Below are positions 16,302-25,156 of a DNA stretch of 64,000 nt, in pieces. Numbering within the stretch: position 1 is the first letter of the stretch; the number at the start of each line of letters is the position of its first letter. This DNA comes from Roseiarcus sp963721905 (lineage in GTDB: Bacteria > Pseudomonadota > Alphaproteobacteria > Rhizobiales > Beijerinckiaceae). Location of the stretch: positions 62,001 through 126,000 of the forward strand of contig CAVRMF010000029.1 in the NCBI GenBank assembly GCA_963721905.1, given 5' to 3'. The position numbers and the translations under genes were made by a program. Under the pieces are notes generated by a model, which worked only from the letters and a program-made list of their open reading frames with translations, did no database searches and was not told the DNA's origin.

Positions 16302-17243
16302 ATGAACGCGCCCGTCCAGGCCGCGCCGCGGCACTTCCTCGGTCTCCTCGACCTGTCGACCGCCGAACTCCGGCGGATCCTCGACTTGGCCGCGGCGATG
16401 AAGAAGGAGCGCGTCAAGGGCGCTCCGTCCGCCAGGCGTCCGCTCGCCGGAAAGACGCTGGCCTTGATCTTCGACCGGCCCTCGACCCGCACCCGGGTGT
16501 CGTTCGACATCGGCATGCGCGAGCTCGGGGGCGATACGATCATGCTGACCGGCGCCGAAATGCAGCTTGGCCGCGGGGAGACCATCGCCGACACCGCCCG
16601 CGTTCTTTCACGCTACGTCGAGGCGATCGTCATTCGCATCCTCAGCCAGGACGATCTTCTCGAGCTGGCGGCCAACGCGACGGTTCCGGTCATCAACGGG
16701 CTCACCAAACAATCGCATCCGTGCCAGGTGCTGGCGGATCTGCTCACGTTCGAGGAAAAGCTGGGCCCGATCCGCGGCCGCAAGATCGCCTGGTCGGGCG
16801 ACTGGAATAACGTGCTGTCGTCCTGGGTCGACGCGTCGGCGCGGTTCGGCTTCACCCTCGACATCGCGTGCCCGCGCGAATTGCAGCCAACGAAGCAGCG
16901 GCTGGCCTCCGCTTTGGCCGCCGGGGCGAAAGTCATTCTGCGCGAGGACCCTGAGGAGTCGGTCAGGGACGCCGCGGCGGTCATTTCCGACTGCTGGGTG
17001 TCGATGGGCGACGAGGATGAGGGCCGGCGGCAGAATCTGCTCGCCCCCTATCAGGTCAACGGCCGGTTGATGAACCTCGCCGCGCCGGACGCGATCTTCA
17101 TGCACTGCCTGCCCGCGCATCGCGGCGAGGAGGTGACCGACGAGGTGATCGACGGTCCCCAGTCCGCCGTGTTCGACGAGGCGGAGAACCGCCTGCACGC
17201 GCAGAAGGGGGTGCTTGCCTGGGTCTTCGGGGTCCAGCCGTGA
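16302..17243 (+). CDS. argF: Ornithine carbamoyltransferase
   Basis: Forms citrulline from ornithine and carbamoyl phosphate. The 313-residue protein shows the carbamoyl-phosphate motif STRTR (about 59-63), the HPCQVLADLLT segment and the C-terminal HCLPAHRGEE. The ATG lies 8 bp after argD. Its last codon and stop overlap the GTG of hslO. Typical length and order for alphaproteobacteria. Confidence 0.96.
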   Translation: MNAPVQAAPRHFLGLLDLSTAELRRILDLAAAMKKERVKGAPSARRPLAGKTLALIFDRPSTRTRVSFDIGMRELGGDTIMLTGAEMQLGRGETIADTARVLSRYVEAIVIRILSQDDLLELAANATVPVINGLTKQSHPCQVLADLLTFEEKLGPIRGRKIAWSGDWNNVLSSWVDASARFGFTLDIACPRELQPTKQRLASALAAGAKVILREDPEESVRDAAAVISDCWVSMGDEDEGRRQNLLAPYQVNGRLMNLAAPDAIFMHCLPAHRGEEVTDEVIDGPQSAVFDEAENRLHAQKGVLAWVFGVQP

Positions 17244-18211
17244 GCGCCGCCGCTGAGCGCGCCGCGTCCGCCACGGTCGTGGACGATATCGTTCTGCCCT
17301 TCGCCGTCGAGTCGCTCAGCATCCGCGGGCGCCTCGTGCGGCTCGGCCCGGCGATCGATCGCCTTCTTAGCCGCCACGACTATCCGGAGGCGGTGTCGAA
17401 GCTTGTGGCGGAGGCCGTCGCGCTCGCCGCGCTGCTCGGATCGACGTTGAAGCTCGAAGGCCGCTTCCAGCTGCAGACGAAGAGCGAAGGCCCGGTCAAC
17501 ATGCTGCTCGTCGATTTCGATGCGCCGTCGAACGTGCGCGCGCTCGCGCGGTTCGACAAAGCGCGCATGGCCCGTGCGGCCCTGGGCGAGGACCTGCTCG
17601 GGCGCGGGCACATGGCGTTCACGATCGATCCCGGCGGCGAGATGACCCGCTATCAGGGCGTCATCGCGCTTGAGGGGCAGGGCCTCGAGGGCGCTGCGCA
17701 CCATTACTTCGAACGGTCGGAGCAGATCCCGACCCTGGTGCGCCTCGCGGTCGGCGAGACGGTGTCGCCGGGAGGACGCGCGTGGCGCGCCGGCGGCCTG
17801 ATCGTACAGTATTTGCCGGAAGCGCCGCGCCGGCGGGCTGATTTCCATCCGGGCGACGCGCCCGAAGGGACCGAGCCGCACCGGGTCGAAGAGGACGACG
17901 CCTGGACCGAAGCCCAAGCGCGCGCGGCGACGACCGAGGCGCACGAGCTCATCGATCCGACCCTCTCGGGCGAGCAGCTGCTGTTCCGCCTCTTCAACGA
18001 GCGCGGCGTTCGCGTCTTCAAGCCGACGCCTTTGGCGGCGGTCTGCCGCTGCTCGGCTGAAGGCGTCGACGCGATGCTGCGCAGCTTCCCGCCGGAAGAG
18101 GTCAAGAATATGGTTGGGGACGACGGCATGATCGGCGTCACTTGCGAATTCTGTTCGACCAAGCGGGTCTTCAATCCTGCTGACTACGGCGCCGGAGGGG
18201 GAGGTACTTGA
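17240..18211 (+). CDS. hslO: Redox-regulated chaperone Hsp33
   Basis: Holdase chaperone switched on by oxidation of a zinc centre. The 323-residue product keeps both cysteine pairs, CRC (in AVCRCSAEGV) and CEFC (in VTCEFCSTKR), near the C-terminus, and the N-terminal Hsp33 fold is recognisable. It starts with GTG overlapping the argF stop by 4 bp, and its own stop overlaps the next gene, so the arg operon also carries a stress chaperone and a prenyl synthase. Confidence 0.95.
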   Translation: MSAAAERAASATVVDDIVLPFAVESLSIRGRLVRLGPAIDRLLSRHDYPEAVSKLVAEAVALAALLGSTLKLEGRFQLQTKSEGPVNMLLVDFDAPSNVRALARFDKARMARAALGEDLLGRGHMAFTIDPGGEMTRYQGVIALEGQGLEGAAHHYFERSEQIPTLVRLAVGETVSPGGRAWRAGGLIVQYLPEAPRRRADFHPGDAPEGTEPHRVEEDDAWTEAQARAATTEAHELIDPTLSGEQLLFRLFNERGVRVFKPTPLAAVCRCSAEGVDAMLRSFPPEEVKNMVGDDGMIGVTCEFCSTKRVFNPADYGAGGGGT

Positions 18212-19137
18212 GCCTCGTGGAGCGCCGCGCATTCCAGGCGAGGCTGGACGAGACGGCCGCGGCGGTCGAGCGCGAACTTGAGGACCTGCTAGCCCTTGAG
18301 GCTCAGCCGGGGGAGGCCGTGCGTCCAAGGCGCCTGGTCGAAGCCATGCGCTATGCGACGCTCGGCGGGGGAAAGCGGCTGAGGCCTTTTCTCGTCGTCG
18401 AGACGGCGCGCGCGCTCGGGCGCTCGGACGGCGGGCCGAGGCGCGTCGGCGCCGCGGTCGAATGCGTGCACGCCTATTCGCTGATCCACGACGATCTGCC
18501 GGCGATGGACGACGACGATCTGAGGCGGGGCCGGCCGACCGCCCACCGCGCCTTCGACGAAGCGACGGCGATTCTGGCGGGCGATGCATTGCAGACCCTC
18601 GCCTTCGAGGTCCTCGCCGATCCCCGGACCGACCGGAGCGCCGAGATCCGCGCGGCCCTCACGTTGGGACTGGCGCGCGCCGCAGGCCTCGCGGGCATGG
18701 TCGGCGGCCAGATGCTCGATATCGCGGCGGAAACCGCGGCCGCGCCGTTGCGGCTCGAGGAAATCGCGCGTCTGCAGGCAATGAAGACGGGCGCCCTCCT
18801 CAGGTTCAGCGTGGAAGCGGGCGCGCGGCTCGCGGGCGCGGGGCCCAAGGTGAGTGATGCGCTCGGCGCTTTCGGCGGCGCGGTCGGGGCGGCGTTTCAG
18901 ATCGCCGATGATCTTCTCGACGTCGAGGGCGACACGGCGACGCTTGGAAAGCGCGCCGGCAAGGACGCCGGGAGGCGCAAGGCGACGCTGGTCGCTGCGT
19001 TGGGCCTCGAAGGCGCGCGTCGCGAGCTTAAGGGCCTCGTCGACAAAGCGCGGGCTGCGGTCGACGCCGCGGGCCTCGGGGCTTCGGGCGACGGACTGCG
19101 CGCAGCGGCCGAATTCGTCGCTGAGCGAAAGAGCTGA
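18208..19137 (+). CDS. ispA: Polyprenyl (farnesyl/geranylgeranyl) diphosphate synthase
   Basis: Chain-elongating prenyltransferase of isoprenoid synthesis. It has both aspartate-rich motifs, LIHDDLPAMDDDDLRRG and QIADDLLDVEGD, plus GGGKRLRP near the N-terminus. Product length (C15 or C20) is not certain from sequence. The start is TTG 18208, overlapping the hslO stop as TTGA with GGAGG 9 bases upstream, or GTG 18217. 309 residues from the first start. It is the last gene before a convergent response regulator. Confidence 0.9.
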   Translation: MSLVERRAFQARLDETAAAVERELEDLLALEAQPGEAVRPRRLVEAMRYATLGGGKRLRPFLVVETARALGRSDGGPRRVGAAVECVHAYSLIHDDLPAMDDDDLRRGRPTAHRAFDEATAILAGDALQTLAFEVLADPRTDRSAEIRAALTLGLARAAGLAGMVGGQMLDIAAETAAAPLRLEEIARLQAMKTGALLRFSVEAGARLAGAGPKVSDALGAFGGAVGAAFQIADDLLDVEGDTATLGKRAGKDAGRRKATLVAALGLEGARRELKGLVDKARAAVDAAGLGASGDGLRAAAEFVAERKS

Positions 19138-19184
19138 AGCCACCCTCAGACGACGATTCTGCACGACGGCCGCTGCGCGGTTCG

Positions 19185-19868
19185 TCAACGCGCGGGCGCT
19201 GCGCTCTCATCGTCGACGCCGACCACGTAGCCGAGGCCGCGCGCGGTCTTGATGATGTCGACCCCGAGCTTCTTGCGCAGGCGGCCGATGAACACTTCGA
19301 TCGTATTGGAGTCGCGGTCGAAATCCTGCTCGTAGAGGTGCTCGACGATCTCGCTGCGCGAAATGATCCGTCCTGCGTGGTGCATCAGATAGGAGAGAAG
19401 GCGGTACTCGTGGCTGGTGAGCTTGATCGCCGCGCCGTCGACGGTGACGCGCCCTGCGCGCGCGTCCAGCCGCACTGGCCCGACCGCGAGATCGCTGGTT
19501 GCGTGGCCGGCCGCCCGGCGCAGAAGCGCGCGCAGGCGCGCCAGCACCTCCTCCATGTGAAAGGGCTTGGCGACATAATCGTCGGCGCCCGCGTCAATCC
19601 CCTGGACTTTTTCGCTCCAGCGGTCGCGCGCGGTCAGGATCAGGACTGGCATCGTGCGGCCGGCCTTCCGCCACGCCTCGAGGATCGAGATCCCGTCGCG
19701 CTTCGGCAGGCCGAGGTCGAGCACAATCGCGTCATAGGGTTCCGTGTCGCCGAGGAACCAGCCGTCTTCGCCGTCGAACGCCCGGTCGACCGCATAGCCG
19801 GCGGCCTCGAGCGCGGCGGAAACCTGGCGGTTGAGATCGCGATCGTCTTCGACAACCAATAGCCGCAT
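19185..19868 (-). CDS. OmpR/PhoB-family response regulator
   Basis: A 227-residue two-component regulator: receiver domain with acidic pocket ED (7-8), phospho-acceptor Asp51 in VLDLGLP, and the conserved switch residues in LTARD and AKPF, followed by a winged-helix DNA-binding domain (LTSHEYRLLSYLM, RSEIVEHLY, IEVFIGRLRKKL). It is 27 bp downstream of a PepSY-domain gene. In related genomes such pairs are normally followed by a sensor kinase, but here the regulator ends against convergent ispA, so it has no kinase partner in place. Confidence 0.93.
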   Translation of the reverse strand: MRLLVVEDDRDLNRQVSAALEAAGYAVDRAFDGEDGWFLGDTEPYDAIVLDLGLPKRDGISILEAWRKAGRTMPVLILTARDRWSEKVQGIDAGADDYVAKPFHMEEVLARLRALLRRAAGHATSDLAVGPVRLDARAGRVTVDGAAIKLTSHEYRLLSYLMHHAGRIISRSEIVEHLYEQDFDRDSNTIEVFIGRLRKKLGVDIIKTARGLGYVVGVDDESAAPAR

Positions 19869-19895
19869 CAGCGTCCTTCTCTTGTTCTCGCGGGA

Positions 19896-20267
19896 TCAGT
19901 TCTTGACCGGCGGTTCATGCGCCTCGTGCGGCGGGCGCGGCGCCACCTTGCCGGTGTCCGCTTCCATCTCGACGTGCACAAGGCGCCCGTCGCGGTGGAG
20001 GAGCGTGATCTCATAGATGAATTGGTCGCCGTTGTGGCAGAGCCTGGCGGACAGCGCCTCGGCCTTGCGCTGCGAGGCGGCGAATTTGAGCGCCGCGAAT
20101 GGCTCGAGCAGACGGTGGGCCTTGACCTCCTCGCGGGTCTCGGTGGCGTTGAGGCAAACCGGCTTCGCGACGACGGGGTGCAGATCCGCCTCGGCCGCGT
20201 TAGCGGCGGCGCCCGTCATCGCGAGGCTGAAGACCGCGGCGCGGCTGACGAAGGCGAGCGCGGCCAT
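19896..20267 (-). CDS. Secreted PepSY-domain protein
   Basis: From the ATG at 20267 the product is 123 residues with a signal peptide (hydrophobic core AAVFSLAMTG, likely cleavage after ANA-A) and a C-terminal PepSY-type strand-turn (FIYEITLLHRDGRLVHVEME, then ADTGKV). Such periplasmic proteins often sit beside two-component genes and may modulate sensing or protease activity. It is the first gene of a two-gene unit with the response regulator. The in-frame extension to 20645 overlaps the divergent protease and is rejected. Confidence 0.75.
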   Translation of the reverse strand: MAALAFVSRAAVFSLAMTGAAANAAEADLHPVVAKPVCLNATETREEVKAHRLLEPFAALKFAASQRKAEALSARLCHNGDQFIYEITLLHRDGRLVHVEMEADTGKVAPRPPHEAHEPPVKN

Positions 20268-20403
20268 GACGACGATCAGTCCCTCTCCGCAACGACGCCT
20301 TTCATGTTCGCATAGCCGGCTGAATGCAATGTGAATGATAAGGCTTCGCGCCTGCCACGAGGTCAGATGCGCGCCGTCGATTGACTTGCCGCGATTTGAG
20401 CGC

Positions 20404-21174
20404 ATGAAGCCGTGCATGATGCTGCCGTCCCTGCGCGCCGCCTTACTCGCCATCCTTGTCACGCTCGCGTCGCTCGCCGATCCTGCCCGCGCGCTCGTGG
20501 GGGCTTCGCCCGACGGTCGTTTCGCCGATCGAGTCGCGATGGTGCTATTGCGTGGGCCGGGCGAGGCCGGCTTCTGCTCGGCGCTCGTGCTCGATTCTCG
20601 CACCCTTCTGACGGCGGCCCATTGTGTGAAGGCCACGCGCGACATGGCCGTCCATTACCGCGACGCCTCCGGCGCGCCGGTCATCATCCCGGTCGAGGCG
20701 GCCATCGCCCATCCGCTCTACCGGCCGGACGCGATCCGCGCCCGCGTCGAATCGATCGACGTTGCGCTGATCCGCACCGCCCGCCCGCTCGATCCGCGCT
20801 TCGCCGGCGCGGCGCTCGCCTCCGGTGCGGGTCCGGCGGTCGGGGCGCCGGTGATCCTCAGCGGCTATGGCGCTGAGCGGGACGGCGACTGGAAGTCGGG
20901 CGGCGAGTTGCGCAGCGTCGCGCTCGCGGTGCGCGCGCCCGCTTCGACCGTCCTGATCTGGGCGGCCGACCCGGACGGCGCGGTCGCCGGCGCCTGCTCG
21001 GGCGATTCCGGCGCGCCGATCTGGTCCGCCGACGGCCGGACCGCAATCGCCATCGCGACCTGGGCCCAGGCGCCTCACGGCCGCGGCTGCGGCGGCCTGA
21101 CTCAGGGCCCGCTGCTGGCGCCGCTGAAGGGCTGGATCGAGGAGACGGAGCGGAGGCTAGAGGGCGGGAACTAG
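20404..21174 (+). CDS. Secreted trypsin-like serine protease (S1 family)
   Basis: From the ATG at 20404 (256 residues) there is a signal peptide (MLPSLRAALLAILVTLASLA, cleavage near ARA-L) and an S1 fold. The catalytic triad is visible as His in LTAAHC, Asp in SIDVALI and Ser in CSGDSGAP. Cysteines (FCSALVL, AHC, GACSG, GRGCGG) suggest disulfides, consistent with the periplasm or outside. An earlier frame start at 20335 lacks support. Substrate unknown; it stands alone. Confidence 0.88.
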   Translation: MKPCMMLPSLRAALLAILVTLASLADPARALVGASPDGRFADRVAMVLLRGPGEAGFCSALVLDSRTLLTAAHCVKATRDMAVHYRDASGAPVIIPVEAAIAHPLYRPDAIRARVESIDVALIRTARPLDPRFAGAALASGAGPAVGAPVILSGYGAERDGDWKSGGELRSVALAVRAPASTVLIWAADPDGAVAGACSGDSGAPIWSADGRTAIAIATWAQAPHGRGCGGLTQGPLLAPLKGWIEETERRLEGGN

Positions 21175-21258
21175 AGCAGATCGCGCTCGAAAGGGATTGG
21201 TCGGGCGGCGACTCGCGTTATGCGGCCTCGGCATGCGTTCGAGGGTAACTTTCATCCG

Positions 21259-21420
21259 TATAACAGGGAGAAAAAACGGAGACGCGCCCGGTCCTGCCGA
21301 ACGCGGCCGGAAAAAAGATCTTTATTATCAACTTCTTCCAAAAAACACTCGCGCGCGCCGGAGTAAATAGCAGGACAATAACAGGGACATATTTCGTGTT
21401 TATCAGGGAGGTAACAGTGG
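21259..21420 (+). repeat. Dispersed repeat family A, copy 1 (CAGGGA element)
   Basis: About 160 bp with spaced CAGGGA motifs at 21264-21269, 21382-21387 and 21404-21409 and a closing GTAACAGTGG. The block ACAGGGACATATTTCGTG followed by TTTATCAGGGAGGTAAC matches the minus strand of 55309-55466 in order and spacing. It lies in the convergent spacer between the protease and the PEP-CTERM gene; I see no ORF in it. Confidence 0.7.
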
Positions 21421-21469
21421 ATAGAGCGCGCGAAAACAGTCCGCGAAAATCACCGCTGAGGTGTTGGCG

Positions 21470-22534
21470 CTATGCGGACTGCGCATACGTGCGAGGATGA
21501 GGCGGCGCCGCCATTTTCATCCCTAATGGCGCGCCCCCGGGCGCTGGATTACGCAGCTCGACGCGCGCTCGACCTCGACGCAAGCCGGCAACGCCAAGGC
21601 CCCCGAAGCCCGCGAGCAGCAGAGCCCAGGTGGCTGGCTCGGGAACGGCGGCGTTGGCGACAGCGGAGACATAGTTATGCCACCCCCAATCAACTCCGTC
21701 GTACACAATCAGGCTTTTGTTATCGAGGCTTTCGATGGCAATATAGGCGTTGCCAAAGAAAAAGGCCTGGGGGTCGTTTAGCGGGTAGTAATAGTCCCTT
21801 GCCCTGTCCAGAAAAGTGTAGGTGGGGGCTGGGCAGCGAGTAAAACTGGCGCAGTAAGAAGGATTCTGGCCCGCTGTGTTCGCCATGTAGCCACTAACGT
21901 CCATTTCGTAGAACGCCGGCACGGCGTTATTGACGCCCGTGACGAAGTTATCGTACAATCCCTGCACCCAGGTAATTTGGTAGTCCTTCTTGCCCACCGG
22001 GGCGTTTGCGTTGTCGGTCGCCACGGCCTGGTCCAGGGTTTGCACGAGGGCGGCGTTAGGCGTGACCTGGATTTGAGCCCCGCCCAGGGCCACGTTGTCG
22101 GGCTGTATCGCCTTGGCGATGGAGACGTTAAAAGTCCCGCCGGGATTGCCGCCAAAGCTGAGCGTCCACCCCTGCGGGGTTGTGGCAGCCGGATTGTTCG
22201 ATTTGTTGTTGGTGTTGTTCCAAGCATTGAACCCAGCGCCAAAAATGACGCTGATGTGGCCAGGGTTATTGTCAAACTCCGTTGTCAGGCTGTCCGGTTC
22301 GAAGAATGCGGTGGTCTCGCAAAAGTCATTCCTTAGCGCAGCGAACTTGGCGCCGCTGCACTTATTCCAGCCCGTGCTGGTGGTTGGCGCCGGATTGTAG
22401 TCAACAGCCGACGCCGAGGCCGATCCGGCCAACACGGAAGCTACGGCCATCGTGCCGAGCAATCGAGTCGCTGTCGCCCTCCCTGTCGAAGCCAGGCGAC
22501 CTTTCAAATGCAGTCCCCACTCTCCCAACGCCAT
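21470..22534 (-). CDS. PEPxxWA-CTERM sorting-domain exported protein
   Basis: A 354-residue exported protein: an N-terminal signal peptide (hydrophobic LLGTMAVASVLAGSASASA) and a C-terminal sorting tag VPEPATWALLLAGFGGLGV followed by RRGRAR, the substrate signal for an exosortase system. The middle is rich in Asn, Gly and Thr with no recognised domain. The ATG at 22534 has GGGAGGAAATC directly upstream. Oddly, about 36 residues follow the hydrophobic anchor, where most tags end within a few. Base composition is less GC-rich than neighbours. An IS1595 element lies 98 bp upstream. Confidence 0.82.
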   Translation of the reverse strand: MALGEWGLHLKGRLASTGRATATRLLGTMAVASVLAGSASASAVDYNPAPTTSTGWNKCSGAKFAALRNDFCETTAFFEPDSLTTEFDNNPGHISVIFGAGFNAWNNTNNKSNNPAATTPQGWTLSFGGNPGGTFNVSIAKAIQPDNVALGGAQIQVTPNAALVQTLDQAVATDNANAPVGKKDYQITWVQGLYDNFVTGVNNAVPAFYEMDVSGYMANTAGQNPSYCASFTRCPAPTYTFLDRARDYYYPLNDPQAFFFGNAYIAIESLDNKSLIVYDGVDWGWHNYVSAVANAAVPEPATWALLLAGFGGLGVAGLRRGRARVELRNPAPGGAPLGMKMAAPPHPRTYAQSA

Positions 22535-22631
22535 GATTTCCTCCCCTGTTGTTGCTGCCTCAGCAATTCCTTTCTGCTTGCGGGAGCGTGCGCGCCCGAG
22601 AGCCCCCAGGGGCAAAGCGGTCAAAAATATA

Positions 22632-23665
22632 CCTGATTACGCGGCAACGTCAGCCAGCTTTAGCAAGCGGTAAGGCATCGGGGTGGTCCTCAGCGCAACG
22701 AATGCGAGGCGGGGGATCATAGTTTCGAGATCGTATCGGCGATTGAATCGATATTCGAACTCCGCGAGATATCGAGGAACGTGTTTTTCTTGCACGGCTC
22801 GGTAGGTCCCCACGAGGGCGGCTTTGATATTGCCCAACGCGGTATTGACCCATTTGAAAGCAGGGGTGCGAGCCGCTTGCTTGCCGCTTCCGGTCTTGAT
22901 TGAGGTGTGGAGGCATCCGGCTTGGGTGACAGCGGCGAAGCATGCCAGACCGTCGGAGACGATATTGGCGCCCGGGTTGAGCGCGGTGCTCGCGAGCTTT
23001 CGGATCGCAAAGCTGCTGAAGGCTTTGATGGGCCGAAGGATGATTTGATCTGGCTTGCCATCGTCCGTTGTCGCGATCGCGGCGACGAACGGCGTCTTGC
23101 CTGTTGCGCCGCGCCCGCGGCGGACGGACCGGGCGCCGCCGATATAAGCGTCGTCCATCTGGACGTTGCCCTTCAAGCGTTTGCTCGCGTTACGCTCCAG
23201 CATGACTTGAGCGAGCTTGTGCTTCATCATCCAGGCAGCTGTCTGGGTGACGCCAAGGCGTCGACCGAGTTCGATGCTGGAAATGCCCTTCTTCGATTGC
23301 GTGACCAGGTAGATCGTCTTGAACCAGATGCGCAGCGGCAGCTTACTCGAAGCGAAGATCGTTCCCGCTTTGACAGAGGTCTGCTTGCGACACGCGTTGC
23401 ACTGGAATAGACGCCGCGCGCCGCGCGTGACGACGCAGTGATCGGCGCCATTGCACCCAGGACATTCGAACCCGTTCGGCCAGCGCCATTTGACGAGCGC
23501 CGCATGACATTGCTCTTCGGTTCCGTAAATCTCGGCGAAACGAGCCTCGCTGAGGCCTTTCTGGAACTGGACCTGATTGCGCGCCATCGGAGAACCCCTG
23601 CGAAAACAGCATGTTCATGCTTTGTTCTACTCAAAACCTGAGGCTGACGCAAGCGCGTAATCAGG
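22632..23665 (-). mobile_element. Intact IS1595-family insertion sequence with 8-bp target duplication
   Basis: A 1034-bp element with terminal inverted repeats CCTGATTACGCG(gcaa)CGTCAG on the left and CCTGATTACGCG(cttg)CGTCAG reading inward from the right end. A perfect 8-bp direct repeat AAAATATA flanks it at 22624-22631 and 23666-23673, the duplication length expected for IS1595. One full transposase ORF lies inside. Confidence 0.93.
22637..23587 (-). CDS. IS1595-family transposase
   Basis: A 316-residue transposase with an N-terminal zinc ribbon (CPGC...CNAC), then the ISXO2-like catalytic domain: DDAYIGG carrying the first acidic residue and SDGLACF a second, with FKWVNTALGNIKAALVGTYR near the C-terminus. 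Full length and uninterrupted, so the element may still be active. The stop codon falls within the left terminal repeat. It is oriented like the PEP-CTERM gene downstream and could affect its transcription. Confidence 0.94.
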   Translation of the reverse strand: MARNQVQFQKGLSEARFAEIYGTEEQCHAALVKWRWPNGFECPGCNGADHCVVTRGARRLFQCNACRKQTSVKAGTIFASSKLPLRIWFKTIYLVTQSKKGISSIELGRRLGVTQTAAWMMKHKLAQVMLERNASKRLKGNVQMDDAYIGGARSVRRGRGATGKTPFVAAIATTDDGKPDQIILRPIKAFSSFAIRKLASTALNPGANIVSDGLACFAAVTQAGCLHTSIKTGSGKQAARTPAFKWVNTALGNIKAALVGTYRAVQEKHVPRYLAEFEYRFNRRYDLETMIPRLAFVALRTTPMPYRLLKLADVAA

Positions 23666-23878
23666 AAAATATATGAAGGCCCCGTCCCTCACTGTCACCA
23701 TCGCTCGCTGCGGCGGCAGCGCCGAGAGCTGACAGCCTGATCGCAGTTGGGGCTACGCCCGTAGCAACACTTTGACAAGACTGAAATGTCGTTGCGACCG
23801 CAGCGTAGTTTGCAGCGACGCTAAATTATCTCGTTATCCGGCGAAGGTGCGCTGAGACGCCTCTCGGTTAAGGTTGGC

Positions 23879-24344
23879 CTATCGCGGATAGCGCTTCGCG
23901 AGCCACAGCACGGCAAAGCCGAAAAACGGAAGGAAGGTGTCCATGTAAAATATGAGACCGGTCTTGCCAGGCGCGAAATTGTGCGCCGTGATCATTTGAT
24001 GGATGTGGCCGAGGGCCGCGCCGAACGGGAAGACTGATGGTTTCCAAGATTGCCGCAAGACGAAGGTCGAAGCTTCGAAACGCAGCGATGAAGCCTACAA
24101 GCGAAAAACCCAGACTCCGGTCGCTACTTCAAATTGGAAAGGACTATCGGCCCAGCCAATGAACGCCGCCGCCATTTCGCCGAAGAAGCAGTGGAAAATG
24201 AAGTTGACGAAATACGCCACCCCAATAACGAAAAAGACGTGCCAAGCGTGAAGCTTCTCCGCCACAATCGCCGGGCCGATTGGCTTCGACGATCTCCCGA
24301 TGCCAACGATGGAAAAACCCAGCTCAACAATAAGATGTGTGGTC
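23879..24344 (-). pseudogene. Broken small membrane-protein gene (DUF6790-like), cut by an IS5 remnant
   Basis: Conceptual translation on the minus strand, allowing frame changes near 24110 and 24030, gives recognisable membrane-protein segments: LIVELGFSIVGIG, AWHVFFVIGVAYFVNFIFHC, FGEMAAAFIGWADSPFQFEV, FGAALGHIHQMITAHNFAPG and FFGFAVLWLAKRYPR before a stop. This resembles DUF6790 proteins. No N-terminus exists; the reading begins where the IS5-family sequence ends. It is decayed, not a gene in use. The stretch 23674-23878 holds nothing I recognise. Confidence 0.6.
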
Positions 24345-24353
24345 CCGGAATGT

Positions 24354-25156
24354 CTATGCGCGGGCGAGTCGCTTGATGGCGAGCTGGTATGTCAGGCAGT
24401 GCAGAAGGCCGCGAGGGTGTCAGCCAAGGTTCTCGTAGTCCTTGGCCAGACGTCGGTTTCGCCGAACCACGAAAAGGGCCGTTCGACGACCCAGCGACGC
24501 GGCAGGACGATAGATCTTGAAATGTCGTCGGGACGTTTGACGATCTCCACACGCAGCGGCGGCTGCGCAGCGGCGGCGCGTTTGACCTGGCCGGCGTTGT
24601 AGCCGCCATCGGCCCAGACGAGTGCGAGCCAATTGAAGCGCTGGCGGATGCGGTCAAAGACCGGCTGGGGCCGTCTCGATCCTGAATGGCGGCGGAGTGA
24701 ACCAACCACGCGCAGTGGCATGCCTTCGGTATCGACCAGAGCGTGGATCTAAGCGCCCCTTCACCTTCTTGCCGGCGTCATAACCCACTGCGTCTGATTT
24801 CGACCTTTCGCGCATCCCCTTTTTCGGCCGACTTAAGCGCGGCTGTCGATGATGGCCGGCGCTGGGGCTCGCTCCCGGCCCAGCCGTTCGCGCACGGCCG
24901 CGCGCAGTTCCTCCCAGATCGCCTCCCACACTCCCTCCCGCTGGAAAGCGCGGAAAATGTTGTAGACCGTCGACCGTGGCGGGAAGAATCCGCGCGGCAA
25001 GTAGCGCCACGGGCAACCGGTTCGCAGAAGATAGAAGATCGCGTTCATCGCCGAGCGCATGCCGGTCTTGCGCGGCCGGCCACCGGGCCTTGCCGGCGGA
25101 ATCCGTGGCGCCAGGCGCTCCCATTCCGGATCGCTCAGAGCGCTCGGGGCAGACAA
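24354..25156 (-). pseudogene. Decayed IS5-family transposase
   Basis: Three frames are needed to read through it. The N-terminal part (25156 to about 24833) reads LSDPEWERLAPRIPPARPGG and GCPWRYLPRGFFPP; the next has GYDAGKKVKGR; the C-terminal part has WADGGYNAGQVKRA, VLPRRWVVERPFSWFG and, after another shift, NRRLAKDYENL. All are typical of IS5-family DDE transposases. A TTTTGAGACAGCGCTC motif at 25267-25282 may be a remnant of one end; no matching end is seen at 24350. It probably truncated the membrane-protein gene next to it. Confidence 0.82.
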
